The notes under the pieces: model-generated
What the model was told of the DNA's origin: nothing
The model's input: only the letters and a program-made list of their open reading frames with translations
Database searches by the model: none
Position numbers and translations under genes: made by a program
Origin: Neoscytalidium dimidiatum
Taxonomy: Eukaryota; Ascomycota; Dothideomycetes; Botryosphaeriales; Botryosphaeriaceae
Length of the DNA stretch: 64,000 bases
NCBI GenBank assembly: GCA_037367355.1
Contig: CM074701.1
Coordinates: forward strand, 1,054,001-1,118,000
Direction of reading: 5' to 3'
Part shown: positions 43,850 to 55,778 of the stretch, one piece after another
How positions within the stretch are numbered: position 1 is the first letter of the stretch
Layout of the letters: each line of letters starts with the position of its first letter

Positions 43850-46745
43850 CACGAAGGAGGTGGATGTGGAGTACCATGAAGTGGACAGCATCGATTTTCA
43901 GCCCCCGGATTGCGACCTGAAACATAAGCAGGTACGCAGATTTGACTTGCAATTCTACACGCACTCTGCTGACCAGATTCAGGTCTTCTCCTGGTGGACT
44001 ATCATTTAGTAACTTTACAAACACTGCCCATTACTCTAACTGCTGACATGGAATAGGCTGGCTTACCAATCTACCAGAGTCATATACGGTGATATTGGAA
44101 CGAGCCCGCTTACGTCTATTCTTCGACCTTCTCTTCGGAGCCTTCCTACGAAGACCTACTTGGTGCTCTCTCCCTAATCATATGGGCCATCACTCTCGTC
44201 ATCACCGTCAAATATGTTTTCATTGTGCTCTCTGCTAATGATGAAGGTGAAGGCAGAACTTTTGCGATATACGGTTTGCTTTCTCGTTACGTGCGTCCAT
44301 ACTACTCCACTGCATCTTTCATGAGTATCTAATGGAAACAGTGCCACATTGCCGAGCAGGACCCGAAGAAGAACTTATTTTAGAGATGGTAGCGATGGCA
44401 TTCCCATGAGCTGCGCACTGGAAATCTCAAAGTGCGCCAACTTTCTTGAGAATAGTCCCGCTATGCATGGCATATTGAAAGCTTTGTCCGTCTTCGGGGT
44501 TAGCTTGATATTGGCAGATACTAACCTTACCCCTGCGCAATCAGTCGGCGCTGTGCAAGGTACTCCATGTACACACTTCGAATTGCAACGGAACTTTGAG
44601 ACACTGATGAATCGCCAGGCTTGAAGGTCATGCGGGAGGATATCGGGACTGACACCATCGTTGGAGTTTCTTATGCTATCATTGTGCTCCTGTCCCTGTT
44701 GCAGCCATTGGGAATATCAAAGCTTCCCAACTGTTCTGCGCAAATCGTCGTCGTTTGGCTGGTTCTCAATTTTTGTTTCGCAGTCTACGTCAGCACACTA
44801 TGAGGAATCCTTGGAGTGAATTTGAGAAGCGTTGGGACTAACAGCTGCCAGAACCGTGCTACTCCTACGATCCGTCCGTGTTAAATGATTTTTCGCCATA
44901 CTTCACTAGCACATGCTTTGTTCGCAACAAGACTGACGGATGGATTTCACTGGAAGAAATACTCCTTGCTTTCACTGGTAAGGAAGGGTTTCGATAAATC
45001 TATATTCTCCATTGCTTACGCTCTTCCAGGTGTTGATGCTCTTTTTGCCGATCTGGGCGCTTTCTCCCGACGGCAATTCCGGAGAATAGCATTCGCAGAA
45101 TACCTCGCTGACAAATTTTAGCGCTACTCAACTATCCTGGCACAGTCTTGCGTATCTTTGCCTACTTGTTGCCTACATTGGCCAAGCTGCATAAATTTCG
45201 GAGAATGACGGAGCCTTCTCCAATCGTTTCTTAGAATCCATGCCACCTGGGATGCTGTACCCATCTCCGGTCATCTCTATCCGGCAGCTATTATTGCTTC
45301 ACAGCACTTATTGTAAGATACCTGCATCAATGAATCTTTTAAACTCAAGGAAAAGCTCCTGCTCAACTTGATGCAGACAAGTGCTTTCCAGCTCTTAATG
45401 CAAGTCATGATATAAGCTACTTTCCTCAAATTCAGACCATCTACACGAGCAAGAAGCTTCGCGGTCAGGTTTACATTCCATTTGCGAACTGGCTTATGAT
45501 GGTTGGGACCGGCATTGTTACGGCCGTGTACAACAACGTATGCACTTTCATCCAATTGGGCCTATTGCCATTGGTGTTGATTTTAATCCCCAAAGACAAC
45601 GAAGCTTGGCAACGCCTATGGATTCTGCGTCGTCATCTTAGTTATATTCATCACCACGTGCCTTGTTGCAATGGTCGCTCTTATTACGTGGCGTACGCAA
45701 TGGTGGCTGGTACTACCTGTCTGGCTCATTTTCATCACGTTGGACGATGGTTTTTTTTTCCCTCCGTCGCAACAAAGTTCGTCGATGGTGCCTAGTTCAC
45801 GCTCGTCCTGGCAATCATCCTTGCGAGATTCTTCATCTATGGCGCTACGGCGAAGAGCAACAGTGGGCCTTAGAGAGCAAACATCACGTCAAGCCCAGTG
45901 AATTGATCTACAAAGCGCCGGATGGCCGAACTCACCTCGCCGAAAAGTTCAGCGGTGGTAAGATCTACCACTTCAAAGGTTCGTAACACCCTACCCCCAC
46001 ACCCATCCCCCTTCCCAACAGTCCGCCCAGCACACCGCAGTCCTGCACACACACCCACTGATTCATCACCCCCGCCCAGGTCTCGGTATCTTCTTCAGCA
46101 AAGCCGGCACCAAGCTGCCTACCGTCCACGAAAACTTCCTCCGCAAGTTCTAAGCCCAGCAAGACATCCACGTGTTCCTAGACCCTGCGCGCGCTGCAGC
46201 TGCCGCACGTGCCCGAGGCGGAAGCCTTCGAGGTTGCGGCCACGCGCCAGCCCAACCGCTACCGCACGATCATCCGCCACGGCTACAGCGATCACCCCGT
46301 CAGCACGGACCTGGGTGCCGTCGTCTACACGAAGCTACGCGATGCCACCTGCCGAGCGCCGAGCTAGAGCGTTGTGCGCCCGCCAGCCACGACTGGAAGT
46401 ACTTCAGCTACAGATACCACTGCCGATCCGGCTGATGATTACGATGCTATTGATATTGCGAATGTCCCACCGAAGAGTGATAATGTGCTGGCAGAGCTGG
46501 GAGGGGCGCATTCCTGTGCCAACGGTCTCGCATCGCCTCGCGGCGCTTGACTCGGCGTTCGGCACGTAGGTACTGTATATTGTTGGGAAGGAGCAGCTGC
46601 GCCTGCTGCAAGATAAGAATAGTCTTTTTAAGCGCGTCGTCCTGGATATCTTCCTAAGGCTCAAGGGCAATGCTAGGGCAAAAGTGGCGAAGATGAATAT
46701 CCCGGTCGAGAAATGGTTGAGATGGGCTTTGTGAGGGAGGTTTGA
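43850..46745 (+). pseudogene. Decayed HAK-type high-affinity potassium transporter gene
   Basis: Pieces of one HAK/KUP/KT transporter appear in order over 2.9 kb in all three frames: DLKHKQ; VIYGDIGTSPL; YEDLLGALSLIIWAIT; NDEGEGRTFAIYGLLSRY; LTPAQSVGAVQG; IVGVSYAIIVLLSLLQPLG; KTDGWISLEEILLAFTG; VDALFADLGAFSRR; FLESMPPGMLYPSPVISI; VALITWRTQWWLVLPVWLIF; LGIFFSKAGTKLPTVHENFL; YIVGKEQLRLLQDKNSLFKR. Clear lesions are a lost base near 44110 (the frame after SPL), an in-frame TAG at 44381, a TAA in the QAA*ISEN block near 45192, a stop after the ENFLRKF block near 46150, and a lost A near 46713 before the C-terminus. Intact family members are about 750-850 residues, act in the plasma membrane and take up K+ with H+. 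The intron remnants still have GT-AG ends. It is certainly non-functional. Confidence 0.88.
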
Positions 46746-47372
46746 GGCAGACAAGGGCTTTTGGGCGTGGTGCATTCTGGTTAGGATATACCTGGGAAAA
46801 CCGTGGATTTGACATTGGTGGAAGCCGGGAGACATACCTTGACCATGAGCAGAACGTGGAGGGAGGTCCGGACAGAGTCGGGAAATGGATACGATGTCTG
46901 CGCCCCAGTCTTGCGCGTCGATGAATTGTTTCATCCGTAAAAAAAAAGTTATGAAGTAGTCTCAATAGGTATACCTGTCCGAGTCCGAGGCTCGCATTCA
47001 ACCTTATTCCTATCCGAAGCTTGTTCCAGAAACGAGGCGAATCCGGACTCATGCAGGTTAGCGCGACATGCAGCAGAATGCATTGTTAGAAAGTTTATAT
47101 GCTATCCGTCAACCAATAAGCACTCGGCAGCTTGGTTCTATACCTTATTTAAATTAAGCTTTTCGCAACCTGCAGCTCTCGGATCTGTGAATGGACACAG
47201 CGCTCGGAGTCGTATTCGTTTTAATGCTCTCTCTTCGAGGTCTCTTCGATGTCTCTTCTTAGAGATATAATTACTCACTCATCCCGACTATCGATTCTGT
47301 CTGTCTCAACGCGCTCTAGTAGAAGCGACACTTGTATCACTCCTAATCATTTTACGCGACCGCGTTCAAACC
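46746..47372. other. Spacer upstream of the second P450
   Basis: This 627-bp gap contains TTATTTAAATTAAG near 47149, a possible AT-rich promoter element about 220 bp before the P450 ATG. Nothing else is recognised. Confidence 0.5.
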
Positions 47373-49200
47373 ATGACCAGAACACCAATTGAAAACAAGA
47401 ATATCAATATTCTCCAGTTGCTCTTCGGAACTGGTATAATCGGAATATTCCTTCTACTCCTCCGCCGAATGTACAGCTGGCTGCACAACCTCTGGATATT
47501 GTCACGCTACCCTCTGATCAACCCGGAGCACGACGGGTCTAGGCCCAAACCATTTCTTGACACCCTCCATGAAGGGATACAGAAAGTAAGAGGCGCATAC
47601 TAGAACGTGGCATAGTCGCATACTAATATGATGACCTGATCAGGGCAATGGAGGACCGTTTCGCATCAAGGATGTCTTTACGGAGAAAATCATGCTTCCT
47701 CCCAAGTACATTGACGACATGAAGAATCGTGACGAGCTCGATTTCCATGGATTCATAGCCAAGGTGCTACACTGTGAGAACATTTTCAACTCAAAGCTAA
47801 CATCAGTAGGACTTCTTTGCGGACTATCCAGGCTTCGAGCCATTCGCAACTTCAGGCGAGCAGCGTATCTTCCAAGATGCTGTCAGAAACCGACTTTCAC
47901 AAGCTCTGTGTAAGTGAAGAAAATTTAACGACTGAGCAATGTACTAATGCTCGTGTCAGCCTTGACAATTGTGCCTGTTGCTGAACAGTCTCTGAATGTG
48001 ATCAATCAGGCTTTCGGAGATCCCATTGGTATGATACTATGAAGTGTTCGGATTGACGCTGTGTGAAACTGACGTGAGCAGAATGGAAACAAGCAGCGCT
48101 TTTCCCCGGGATTCTTGGATGCATATCCAGACTAAACAACCTTGTCTTCCTCGGAGACCGATTTTTGAACAATGAAGAATGGACACGAATCTCCTTAAAT
48201 TATAGCGTTCACGCCTTCCTCGCAGCTCAGAGACTCAACAGCTTCCCTGCCCTCGCAAGGCCAATAGTTCACTGGTTCTTACCCGAATGCAAGCAAATTC
48301 GTCACGATCTCAAGCAAGCTCGTGAGATTATCGCACCAGAAGTTCAACGACGTCTATCCGAGATGCAGGAGAACGGCGGCAAGCCGCGGAGAAAGATCCT
48401 AGACTCTATAGATTGGTTTGTTGCTTCTGCAAAAGGACAGCCATTCGACTTTTCCAATGCTGAAGTGCAGTTGGCCATGGCGGCGGCTCACACTACAACA
48501 AACACTTTCTGCTTCGCCTTCTTCGACATCCTTGAACACCCGCAATATCTCAAACCGCTGCGTGAGGAGATTATCTTTGTGTATAGTGAAGCCGGAGAGT
48601 GGAAGCAAACGTCGCTCTACAATCTTCGCCTTATGGATAGTTTTCTCAAAGAGAGCATGCGCTGCCATCCCCACGGAGACTGTAAGTCCTCCTACCATAT
48701 CCATATACCCCGCCAACTTCAAAAAGTCTCTTTTTCAGTGTCCTAACAAAAGCTCAGACAATCTCCCACGTCTGGCAACCAAGAGCTTCACACTCAGCGA
48801 CGGCAACATAATCCCGGAAGGCGTCCAAGTAGGCATTGGCCCGACGATGATGCAAGACCCTAATATCTGGCCTAACCCACATGTCTTTGACGGCTACCGA
48901 TTCCTGAACCTCCGAAATCAGTCTGATAACGAACATAAGTACCAGGCCGTGACGACTAGTTGCGAAACGACGGGTTTCGGTCATGGAAAGCACTCCTGTC
49001 CGGGCCGTTTCTACGCCACGAATTTGATGAAGATTTTGATGGCGCACCTGATCATCTACTACGATTGGAAGCTACCGAATGGCGTGGTGAGCGTTAAGCA
49101 TGATACGTATGAGTGGAGGCATTCGCCGAGCTTTAAGCAAACCGTTTTCTTCAGGAAGAGGGTCCCAGAGATTGATATTTCGGCCACGCAAAGGGTTTAG
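47373..49200 (+). CDS. Cytochrome P450 monooxygenase (CYP68/ent-kaurene-oxidase-like)
   Basis: Exons are 47373-47585, 47644-47763, 47810-47909, 47960-48028, 48082-48681 and 48758-49200, giving 514 residues. A membrane anchor lies near residues 14-33 (LLFGTGIIGIFLLLL). The I-helix core is AMAAAHTTTNT, in which His replaces the acidic residue, a trait of the CYP68/ent-kaurene-oxidase-like fungal P450s. The K-helix reads ESMR and the heme loop FGHGKHSCPGRF with Cys448. All signature residues fit an active enzyme, in contrast to the broken genes on both sides. Members of this group often oxidise terpenoids or indole-derived metabolites; the substrate here is unknown. The last intron offers two AG acceptors (48738 and 48757); the second keeps the frame and follows a CTAAC branch point. 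Confidence 0.88.
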
Positions 49201-50471
49201 CGCCAGCAGGGAAAGTCAACAACGTAAGAGTTCGGTAGCGGTTGCTGAGTAAGGAAGCATGGTGTTGAACCATTCGCACGTTCCTTGAACTTTCCTTACA
49301 GAAGTTTGCGTTTTGTTTCCCATCCTCAGAGGCCAAGCTTGGTGGGAAGTCCATCGTAGATAGAGTGCCATTTCATATTCGCCGAACATCCATAGCGAAC
49401 ATCTCCTAGCCGACGTAGATAATGAAGAGTGATTTCGCAAACAAATCCCAACCCCTGCGGCAGCCGAGCGTCAACGGCGACCCGTTTTCCCTTATCCGTG
49501 TTACTGGGTGATGGCACATCCACTAGCTCAATAGTGGGGGTATCTTCTGTCCCAAGGGACCGTGGGCATCAGATGATGTGAGTAACTGGAGGCGAGACCA
49601 AATCGCTGACAGTAGGCTCGAGTGATTCCTCGTTTGCTCAACAAACCACGCACTTGAGAACACTGTAGGGTTTCACCGGCTGTAGGTCTTCGCCGATTGT
49701 AGGATTTACCCGGTCATTCGTCCCCTGTAACTTGTCCGTGCAAAAAAGGACACGATTTTTGTGTGTGCCGAACTGACTGTAGCGATGATACCGAACAGCA
49801 GTGTCCGGAAGGGAGGAAGCCGAAGCCCTTTTAGTACTTGCCAAGTTTTATGAAAATACCCTACTCTTTGGAATTTGCAGTAATCTGTACTTAATGAAGG
49901 TTTAACTTTTATCTAACAGCGAGGGACCCTTCTTCGCTTCATAGTTCCGTAAATGCAGGAATGACGGTCCTCATGATTCTATACATCACAATTCCATGTC
50001 ATCCTGTTTGCGGACCTACGAGGACTTTGTCGATAGTCTCTTAAGTTCCAGTGCATAAAACCGATACACAGTGTATCTTGTATATCAAAAGCGGGCCGAA
50101 CGGGGTACTGTCGGGTAACAGGTATCCGATACCGATCTCGGCACCTGCAGGGCCAGACGGTAGTCCGCCTCGCATTTGGTGCCCAGACTACCGGCTTAGT
50201 ACAGGGTCCTCTCAAGCCTAGGTAGGAAAGAATGCCATGTCCTCCGCTTTTAGAGTCTGATACGAGTAGGACATTAACACTCCCTATGAATTAGCACACT
50301 CGGAGAAGCCGGTAGCTAATGCTGGTTAAAAAGTGTGTTTCAGTATATGTCAAGGAATATTTAATGGACCATCCTTTGGCGCAGGATGTTGGCTCCTTAA
50401 CTTCATTCACATCGAAGGGGCCTCATTCCAACATCATTCGCTTCATCATCTCATCAAAAAGTCCAATCACC
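49201..50471. other. Spacer between P450 and BVMO pseudogene
   Basis: This 1.27-kb stretch contains no recognisable gene, repeat or RNA gene. The right end is the former promoter of the monooxygenase gene. Confidence 0.5.
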
Positions 50472-52364
50472 ATGGTTATCACTGCATCTTGTTTACCTCC
50501 ATCAATTCTTGGAAAGTACGCAAAGGAACGCAACAAGCGTCTTCGAGAGGATGGAGATGCACAATATGTGCCACTCAACCAGTCGAGGCAATTCGAGTAT
50601 ATGCTTAATGATCCTTGGGTTAACTACGAGGCCCTTGATGCTCTGCCTCCCCCATTGAGCGATGGATCTGATTGCAAGTTTCTTATCCTTGGCACCGGTT
50701 ATGGAGGTCTGCTTTTCGCCTTTCGCCTGATCGAGGCTGGATTCAGAGTCGAAGACATCCGCATCACTGATACCGCCGGTGGTTACGGTGGTACATGGTA
50801 CTGGAATAGGTATCCTGGCCTTATGTGCGATATTGAGAGCTACATCTATATGCCACTACTTGAGGAGACCGGCCACATGCCGAAGCACAAATACGCATAC
50901 GGCCCGGAGCTCCGCCAGCAGGTCGAACGTATCACCGACCAGTTCAACCTCCGGGATAAGACGCTCTTCCGGACGCGTATGCTCCAACAGGTCTGGAATG
51001 AAGCCTCCAAGAAGTGGGACGTCACGCTTCGGGAGTACCGCGATGGCAACGATCGGGAGCTGCGAGTCACTGCTCAGTTATCATCCTTGCCGGTGGCCCC
51101 ATCAACATCCCCAAATCCCCAAGATCCCCGGTTTCGAGAAGTTTGCTGGTGTCCACTTCCACACCGCCCGGTGGAACTATGATGCCACAGGAGGAAGCCC
51201 TAAAGACCCCTCGCTCTCCAAGCTAAAGGACAAACGCGGTGCCGTCATCGGCACGGGCGCGACTGCTATCCAAGTCGTGCCGGCCGTCGCCAAGTGGGCG
51301 AAGCACCTGTACGTCTTCCAGCGCACGCCGTCCTCCTGCGATGTGCGGGGACAGTATGAGACGGACGTGTCGAAGTGGGGAGAGGTCGCGTGCAAGAAGG
51401 GCTGGCAGCGCGAGCGGGCCGAGAACTTCAACTCGTTCCTCTCCAGCGCGCCGAACGGCCCGGATCTCATTCGTGACGCCTGGACGGACCAGCCGGCGTA
51501 CAAGGCCTTCATGGGCGGGCCGGGAGCAGTGGGCCCGAATCAGATCGAGAAGCATATTGCGGACATGCACGCGCTGGACCTCCCGCGTGCGGAGAGAGAC
51601 AGGGCTCAAACGGAGAAGATTGTGAAAAACGAAGACACGGCGGAGAAGCTGAAGGCATGGTATCCAGTGTGGTTCAAGCGGCTGACGTTCCACGACGAGT
51701 ATTTGCAAGCGTTTAACAGGGAGAATGTTACGCTCGTTGACACGGATGGTCGAGGTGTGGACGGCGCCACGGAGAAGGGGCTGCTTTTTGACAGTTTAGA
51801 ATACCCTGTAGACGTCCTGGTACTTTCCACAGGCTACCGCTCCATCACCTCCTGCAGTCCAGGATCGAATGCCGGTGTAGAGGTTATCGGTTGCGATGAT
51901 CTCAGGATGGATGACGAATGGGACAAGAACGGCCCATTAACCATGCACGGAATGTCCTCCAATGGGTTCCCCAACTGTTTTTTCTTCAGTCTTTTCCAGA
52001 CGGGATTGGCTGGTAATAATTCATATGTGCTTGATACAGTAGCTGAGAATGCTGCTTAAATCTTGGCGGAAGCTCATATGGCAGCCGGTTCTGACCAATT
52101 TACTGTACAACCTTCCAAGGAAGCGGAAAATGAGTGGGCAAGCGAAGTATTTAAGCGAGCACAATGGTTTTCAGCGATGATTGGATGCATACCAGGTGCG
52201 CTCAATGGCGAAGGCGAGGGCATGAGCATGAAAAAGAAAGCCCTGAGGAGATGCTTAAGGCTGCGAGGAAGTCGACCTGGGCAGAGGAAATCCAAAGCTA
52301 TGTTGGTCTTCTCAAGCGCTGGAGAGACGATGGAAGTCTGAAGGGAATGCAGATTCTGGCTTAA
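50472..52364 (+). pseudogene. Baeyer-Villiger monooxygenase (FAD/NADPH), recently disrupted
   Basis: The ATG at 50472 is in CACCATGG context. The protein aligns with the family from end to end: first FAD-binding motif GTGYGGLLFAFRL, GGYGGTWYWNRYPG, the BVMO fingerprint FAGVHFHTARW, and second nucleotide-binding motif IGTGATAIQ. The frame changes twice near 51081 and 51112; each fits loss of one base, in a T and an A run around TAQ/VIILAGGPINIP/KIPGF. An in-frame TAA follows ENAA at 52057-52059, before ILAEAHMAAG, where a Tyr is usual. A third one-base loss in an A run near 52239 separates GEGEGMSMKK from SPEEMLKAARKSTW. The C-terminus ends at 52364. All else is well kept, so the damage is recent or partly due to sequencing errors in homopolymers. 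No introns are seen. Confidence 0.82.
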
Positions 52365-52535
52365 GATAAAGTCATAATATCTTATTTTGGCCATTGATAG
52401 AGATCATCTTTTCGTTTGTCTCGCTATCACGTCGAATTGAGAATGTTCTGTAGAAACTACTTGCATTCTTGATAGAAATTTCAAAACTCCGTCTGAAATA
52501 TGACGTTTTGACCTGAGAATCGATATACACCTGCC

Positions 52536-54381
52536 TCAGCTGTTGTTCACATCGAACTTGCACGTCACCCCTACTCCTTCACACATACTTTTCATCTCTT
52601 GTTGCCGACCATGAGTCCAGTTCCACAATACCCCTCCCGAATTCCTCAATTTCCACACCAGATTAGTCAGACGTACCTTCTTCTCCGAGATTAACCACTC
52701 TCCGATTAAATTGATTACCTCTCCTGGCTCCCAGTCCCACGATGACCAGTTCGCCATCTCATCACTCAACGTCAACCAGCGCAACTTCGCCGGAAGAACA
52801 TCTCCCAGGTAACTTCCATGTCCTATCCGCACTCCAATTCCTCGCTCTTCCTTCCGCAACATGTGAAGACTCCAGCCAACCAACACTACCCAAGACACGT
52901 CCAACACGTCTACGTTCCTGAAGCCTTCTAGTGATCCCAACCTCCCACTGACACCCCAATTGACGCCCTTGATGTTCATATCTCCACCCCCCGCCCGCGC
53001 GATATCGCCTTTCGGAGTCACGAACTCAAGGGAGATACTCAATCTCCGTAAAGAGCCATTCGTCATCTCTCCCAGCAAACCGAACCCCTCGCAGCCAGGC
53101 GCCTGCCTCAACAGTCTCCTCAATGCATCGCCTAACTCATCTAAATTCACAACCGTCTTCGTCTTTACCAGAGCCGTTCTATCCAGCACCCCATGCACAA
53201 GCTCGACCACCACCTCGCGCAACCAGGGGCAATTCCTCCCCACCAACCCGAACAACCCCGCCAAGCGCCCGGCACTCATCGCGCACCTCCGCAACTCCAA
53301 CGCCTCCAGTCTCCCATCCGCGCCCCTCTCCGGCACCCGCAACTCCCTCACCGCAGGCACATACGGCCGCGCGCCGGCGGCCACGGACACCGGCAGCCCC
53401 GCCGCCGCCGCCGCCGCCGCCGCCGCCTCGCTCACCTCCGCAGGACTCGCCGCGGCCACGCGATCCCAGCGCGCGTCCTCGAGATGGCGCAGCTCGCAGG
53501 CGCGCAGCCCGCACAGCGCCACGCGCCGCAGGGCGCGGTGGCCGGCGGCCAGGCCGCCGCGCACCGCCCACTCGGGGGCGGTCCACTCGGCGCCGGCCCA
53601 GCCGCGCCGGCCCAGCCGGTGCGCGTCGCACGTGCGGAGGGTGAGGGCGGCGAGGGCGGGCAGCGCGGTGCGCAGGAAGGACGGGCCGAAGGGCGGGCAG
53701 GCGCCCGCGTCGGCGCCGGCCCAGGCGAGGTCGAGGCTGCGCAGGGCGGGCGTCAGGGTCAGCAGGAAGGCGACGACGTGCTGGGCGGAGCCGCTGCGGT
53801 GGGCTTGCCGCGCGCTGCCGAGGTCGCGCGGGCTGAGGTGCGGGTGATGGGAGAGGAGGAGGTGCGAGCGGAGGGGGTGGAGGCTCGTGTCGTTGGTTCT
53901 TCTGCGAGGGGCGGTTAGTTTCGGTGGGTTTGAGAGAGAGAGAGAGAGGGGGGGGTTCTGCGGGGACGGACTTTGGGGTGTGGCAGTTGTTGCGGGTTGC
54001 GATGATGGGGAGGGCACGGCGCGGGGAGAGAGCGGGCGGCCCGTCGGCGGAGAAGGTGAGGTGGTGGATGCGTGGGCCGAGGGAGGGGTTGGCGAGCAGA
54101 CGGAGAGCGAGCTTGTAGGGGTCTGGGGAGAAGACTTTCTGGCTATCGAGTGCGGTGGTAGCAGGAGCGATGGTGATGGCGGAGTGGAGGCAGGTTGTGG
54201 CGGCGCTGTTGAGAGTGTAACATGTGAGGGCTACTGCGTGAAGCGAGATAGTCGGCAGGTTAATGAAAATTGCCTCCAGTAGTTCGACAGGAAGATCTGT
54301 GAGATGAATGCGTTGTATCTTGGGTTGGTTGAGGCCTTGGCAGCGAGCTTTCGGTAGCCCAACGAGCATTTGGCGCGCCAT
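52536..54381 (-). CDS. F-box protein with leucine-rich C-terminal region
   Basis: Minus-strand exons are 54381-53972 and 53901-52536, giving 591 residues. The 70-bp intron starts with the less common GTCCGT and ends CGCAG. Residues about 25-65 form an F-box: HLTDLPVELLEAIFINLP, then AVALTCYTLNSAATTCLH. F-box proteins bind Skp1 and recruit substrates to SCF ubiquitin ligases. The rest has irregular Leu-rich stretches (LRSLDLAWAG, LEALELRRCAMSAG, LRWLTLSDEM) of a degenerate LRR type, the likely substrate-binding part. A poly-Ala tract is encoded by (GCC)n near 53400-53430. An upstream in-frame ATG at 54522 would extend the N-terminus by 47 residues. The target is unknown. Confidence 0.8.
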
Positions 54382-54797
54382 GATCTTCACTTGCCTGCCA
54401 CCTTGCACGGGGCCAGGGCGATCAACAAAATATATCCTATGTGGCCCGGATCCCTGCGTGAATCCATGGAGAAAGATGTGACTCTTACTGGAAGACAGCG
54501 CGGTACGGTGAAGCATATACATGCGATGTGACTGTCGCCTAATTTTAGATCGGGAAGGATTCAGGATAAAGTCTAGCCGCGGTGGGGGCCATTCTCGCGG
54601 ATGCCTTGCCCATTAAGGTGCTAATTCAGAAGGCCTTCACAGAGAAACACACACATGAGGTGTAAAACAAGAGGGCTGAAATATTCTCATATTGACACAT
54701 TTTCGTCTGCGCTCGCACGCGCCCAATAAAGCCGGGATATATACAAGAAGCTTCGCATGTCCACAATACGACCCTGGCTGATCCACAATCACTACCT
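54382..54797. other. Short intergenic region
   Basis: This 416-bp gap lies between the F-box gene start and the 3' end of the Rds1-like gene, both on the minus strand. No feature was recognised. Confidence 0.55.
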
Positions 54798-55778
54798 TTA
54801 GTTGCTGATCTCGACAATTGCAGGCCCAGCCGCTACAGTATCGTCCGTAACAGCATCTTTACAGCCTGTCAACACGACATAGCTCTGCCCATTGACGCCC
54901 TTCGGCACCACGACTGTAAAACCGCCATCTACTTTCGCCGCCTCCACCACCACGGGCCCGGTGACAGTAATGAACGCACCATAAATCGGCACACCGCTAG
55001 CAGCCTCAATCTCGTAGCCAGGGGTGCTCAGCATAATCGTGCTGCCGCTCTTGACGACGGCATCGCTGCTGCTAGCCATCAGCGTAGGAAAAGCCTTGAC
55101 AGGCAGCGCTGGGTTGTCGGAGGGGCAGGACGTGATGAACTGGGCAGCCAGCGTGTAGACCTCGTTGAGGGAGAGTGGATCGTCGAATGGCTGGGGAAAC
55201 GGTGCTTGCTTCATGCCGGAACGGATGTAGGCGGCGTGGCGGGCTTCAACGGTTAGGATGGAGCCGGCGGCCGCGAGGTAGGTTTTCGACATGATGTCAG
55301 CAGCGGCACCGAGGTAGGCAGAGACACCGACGCCTGGTGGGAGAGATGTTAGCGACGCACTGTCTTGCTGAATTTGGGGATGGACAGGAAAAAGAAAATA
55401 AAGCGGGAGGAACGTACCTTCTAGGACGGCAGCGGTTGCCAGGAAGCTCTTCACATCGGTTGCGCCGAACGCATACGTGCATGGCTTCACGGGGTTGGCA
55501 CCGGCAGCAGTCAAGCCCTTCGTTAGGAAATCAACGTGAGAAGCTTCATCAGAGCCAACGGTCTTGATGTTGTTGTAGAAAGTGGAGTCGTAGCCGGCAG
55601 CAGCGAAGTCGGTCTCGGTGTAGTTGAATAGACCCTCCTTGTAAAACGCATTCTCCAAGTGTTCCAGAGTCAACGCATACTGAAGGATGTCGGCATCAGT
55701 GGGGCCAGATTGACGTTTGTGTGTAGGAGCAGCAGCAGAGATGCCGGAAAGAGCGGCGACGACGGTTGTGTACTTCAT
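54798..55778 (-). CDS. Secreted Rds1-like ferritin-fold protein
   Basis: Minus-strand exons are 55778-55418 and 55333-54798 (84-bp intron, GTACGT/CAG), giving 298 residues. The start was chosen at 55778 because it opens a signal peptide (MKYTTVVAALSGISAAAPT) followed by KR, a possible Kex2-type site. The ferritin-like four-helix domain spans about residues 25-200: ILQYALTLEHLENAFYKEGL, SDEASHVDFLTKGL, VEARHAAYIRSGM. Glu/His pairs are at the positions expected for a di-metal site. The last 90 residues are beta-rich, as in fission-yeast Rds1-type proteins. Rds1-like proteins are stress- or nutrient-responsive; the enzymatic role is unknown. An in-frame ATG at 55847 would bury the signal peptide and is rejected. 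A TATA box lies upstream. Confidence 0.85.
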   Translation of the reverse strand: MKYTTVVAALSGISAAAPTHKRQSGPTDADILQYALTLEHLENAFYKEGLFNYTETDFAAAGYDSTFYNNIKTVGSDEASHVDFLTKGLTAAGANPVKPCTYAFGATDVKSFLATAAVLEGTFLPLYFLFPVHPQIQQDSASLTSLPPGVGVSAYLGAAADIMSKTYLAAAGSILTVEARHAAYIRSGMKQAPFPQPFDDPLSLNEVYTLAAQFITSCPSDNPALPVKAFPTLMASSSDAVVKSGSTIMLSTPGYEIEAASGVPIYGAFITVTGPVVVEAAKVDGGFTVVVPKGVNGQSYVVLTGCKDAVTDDTVAAGPAIVEISN

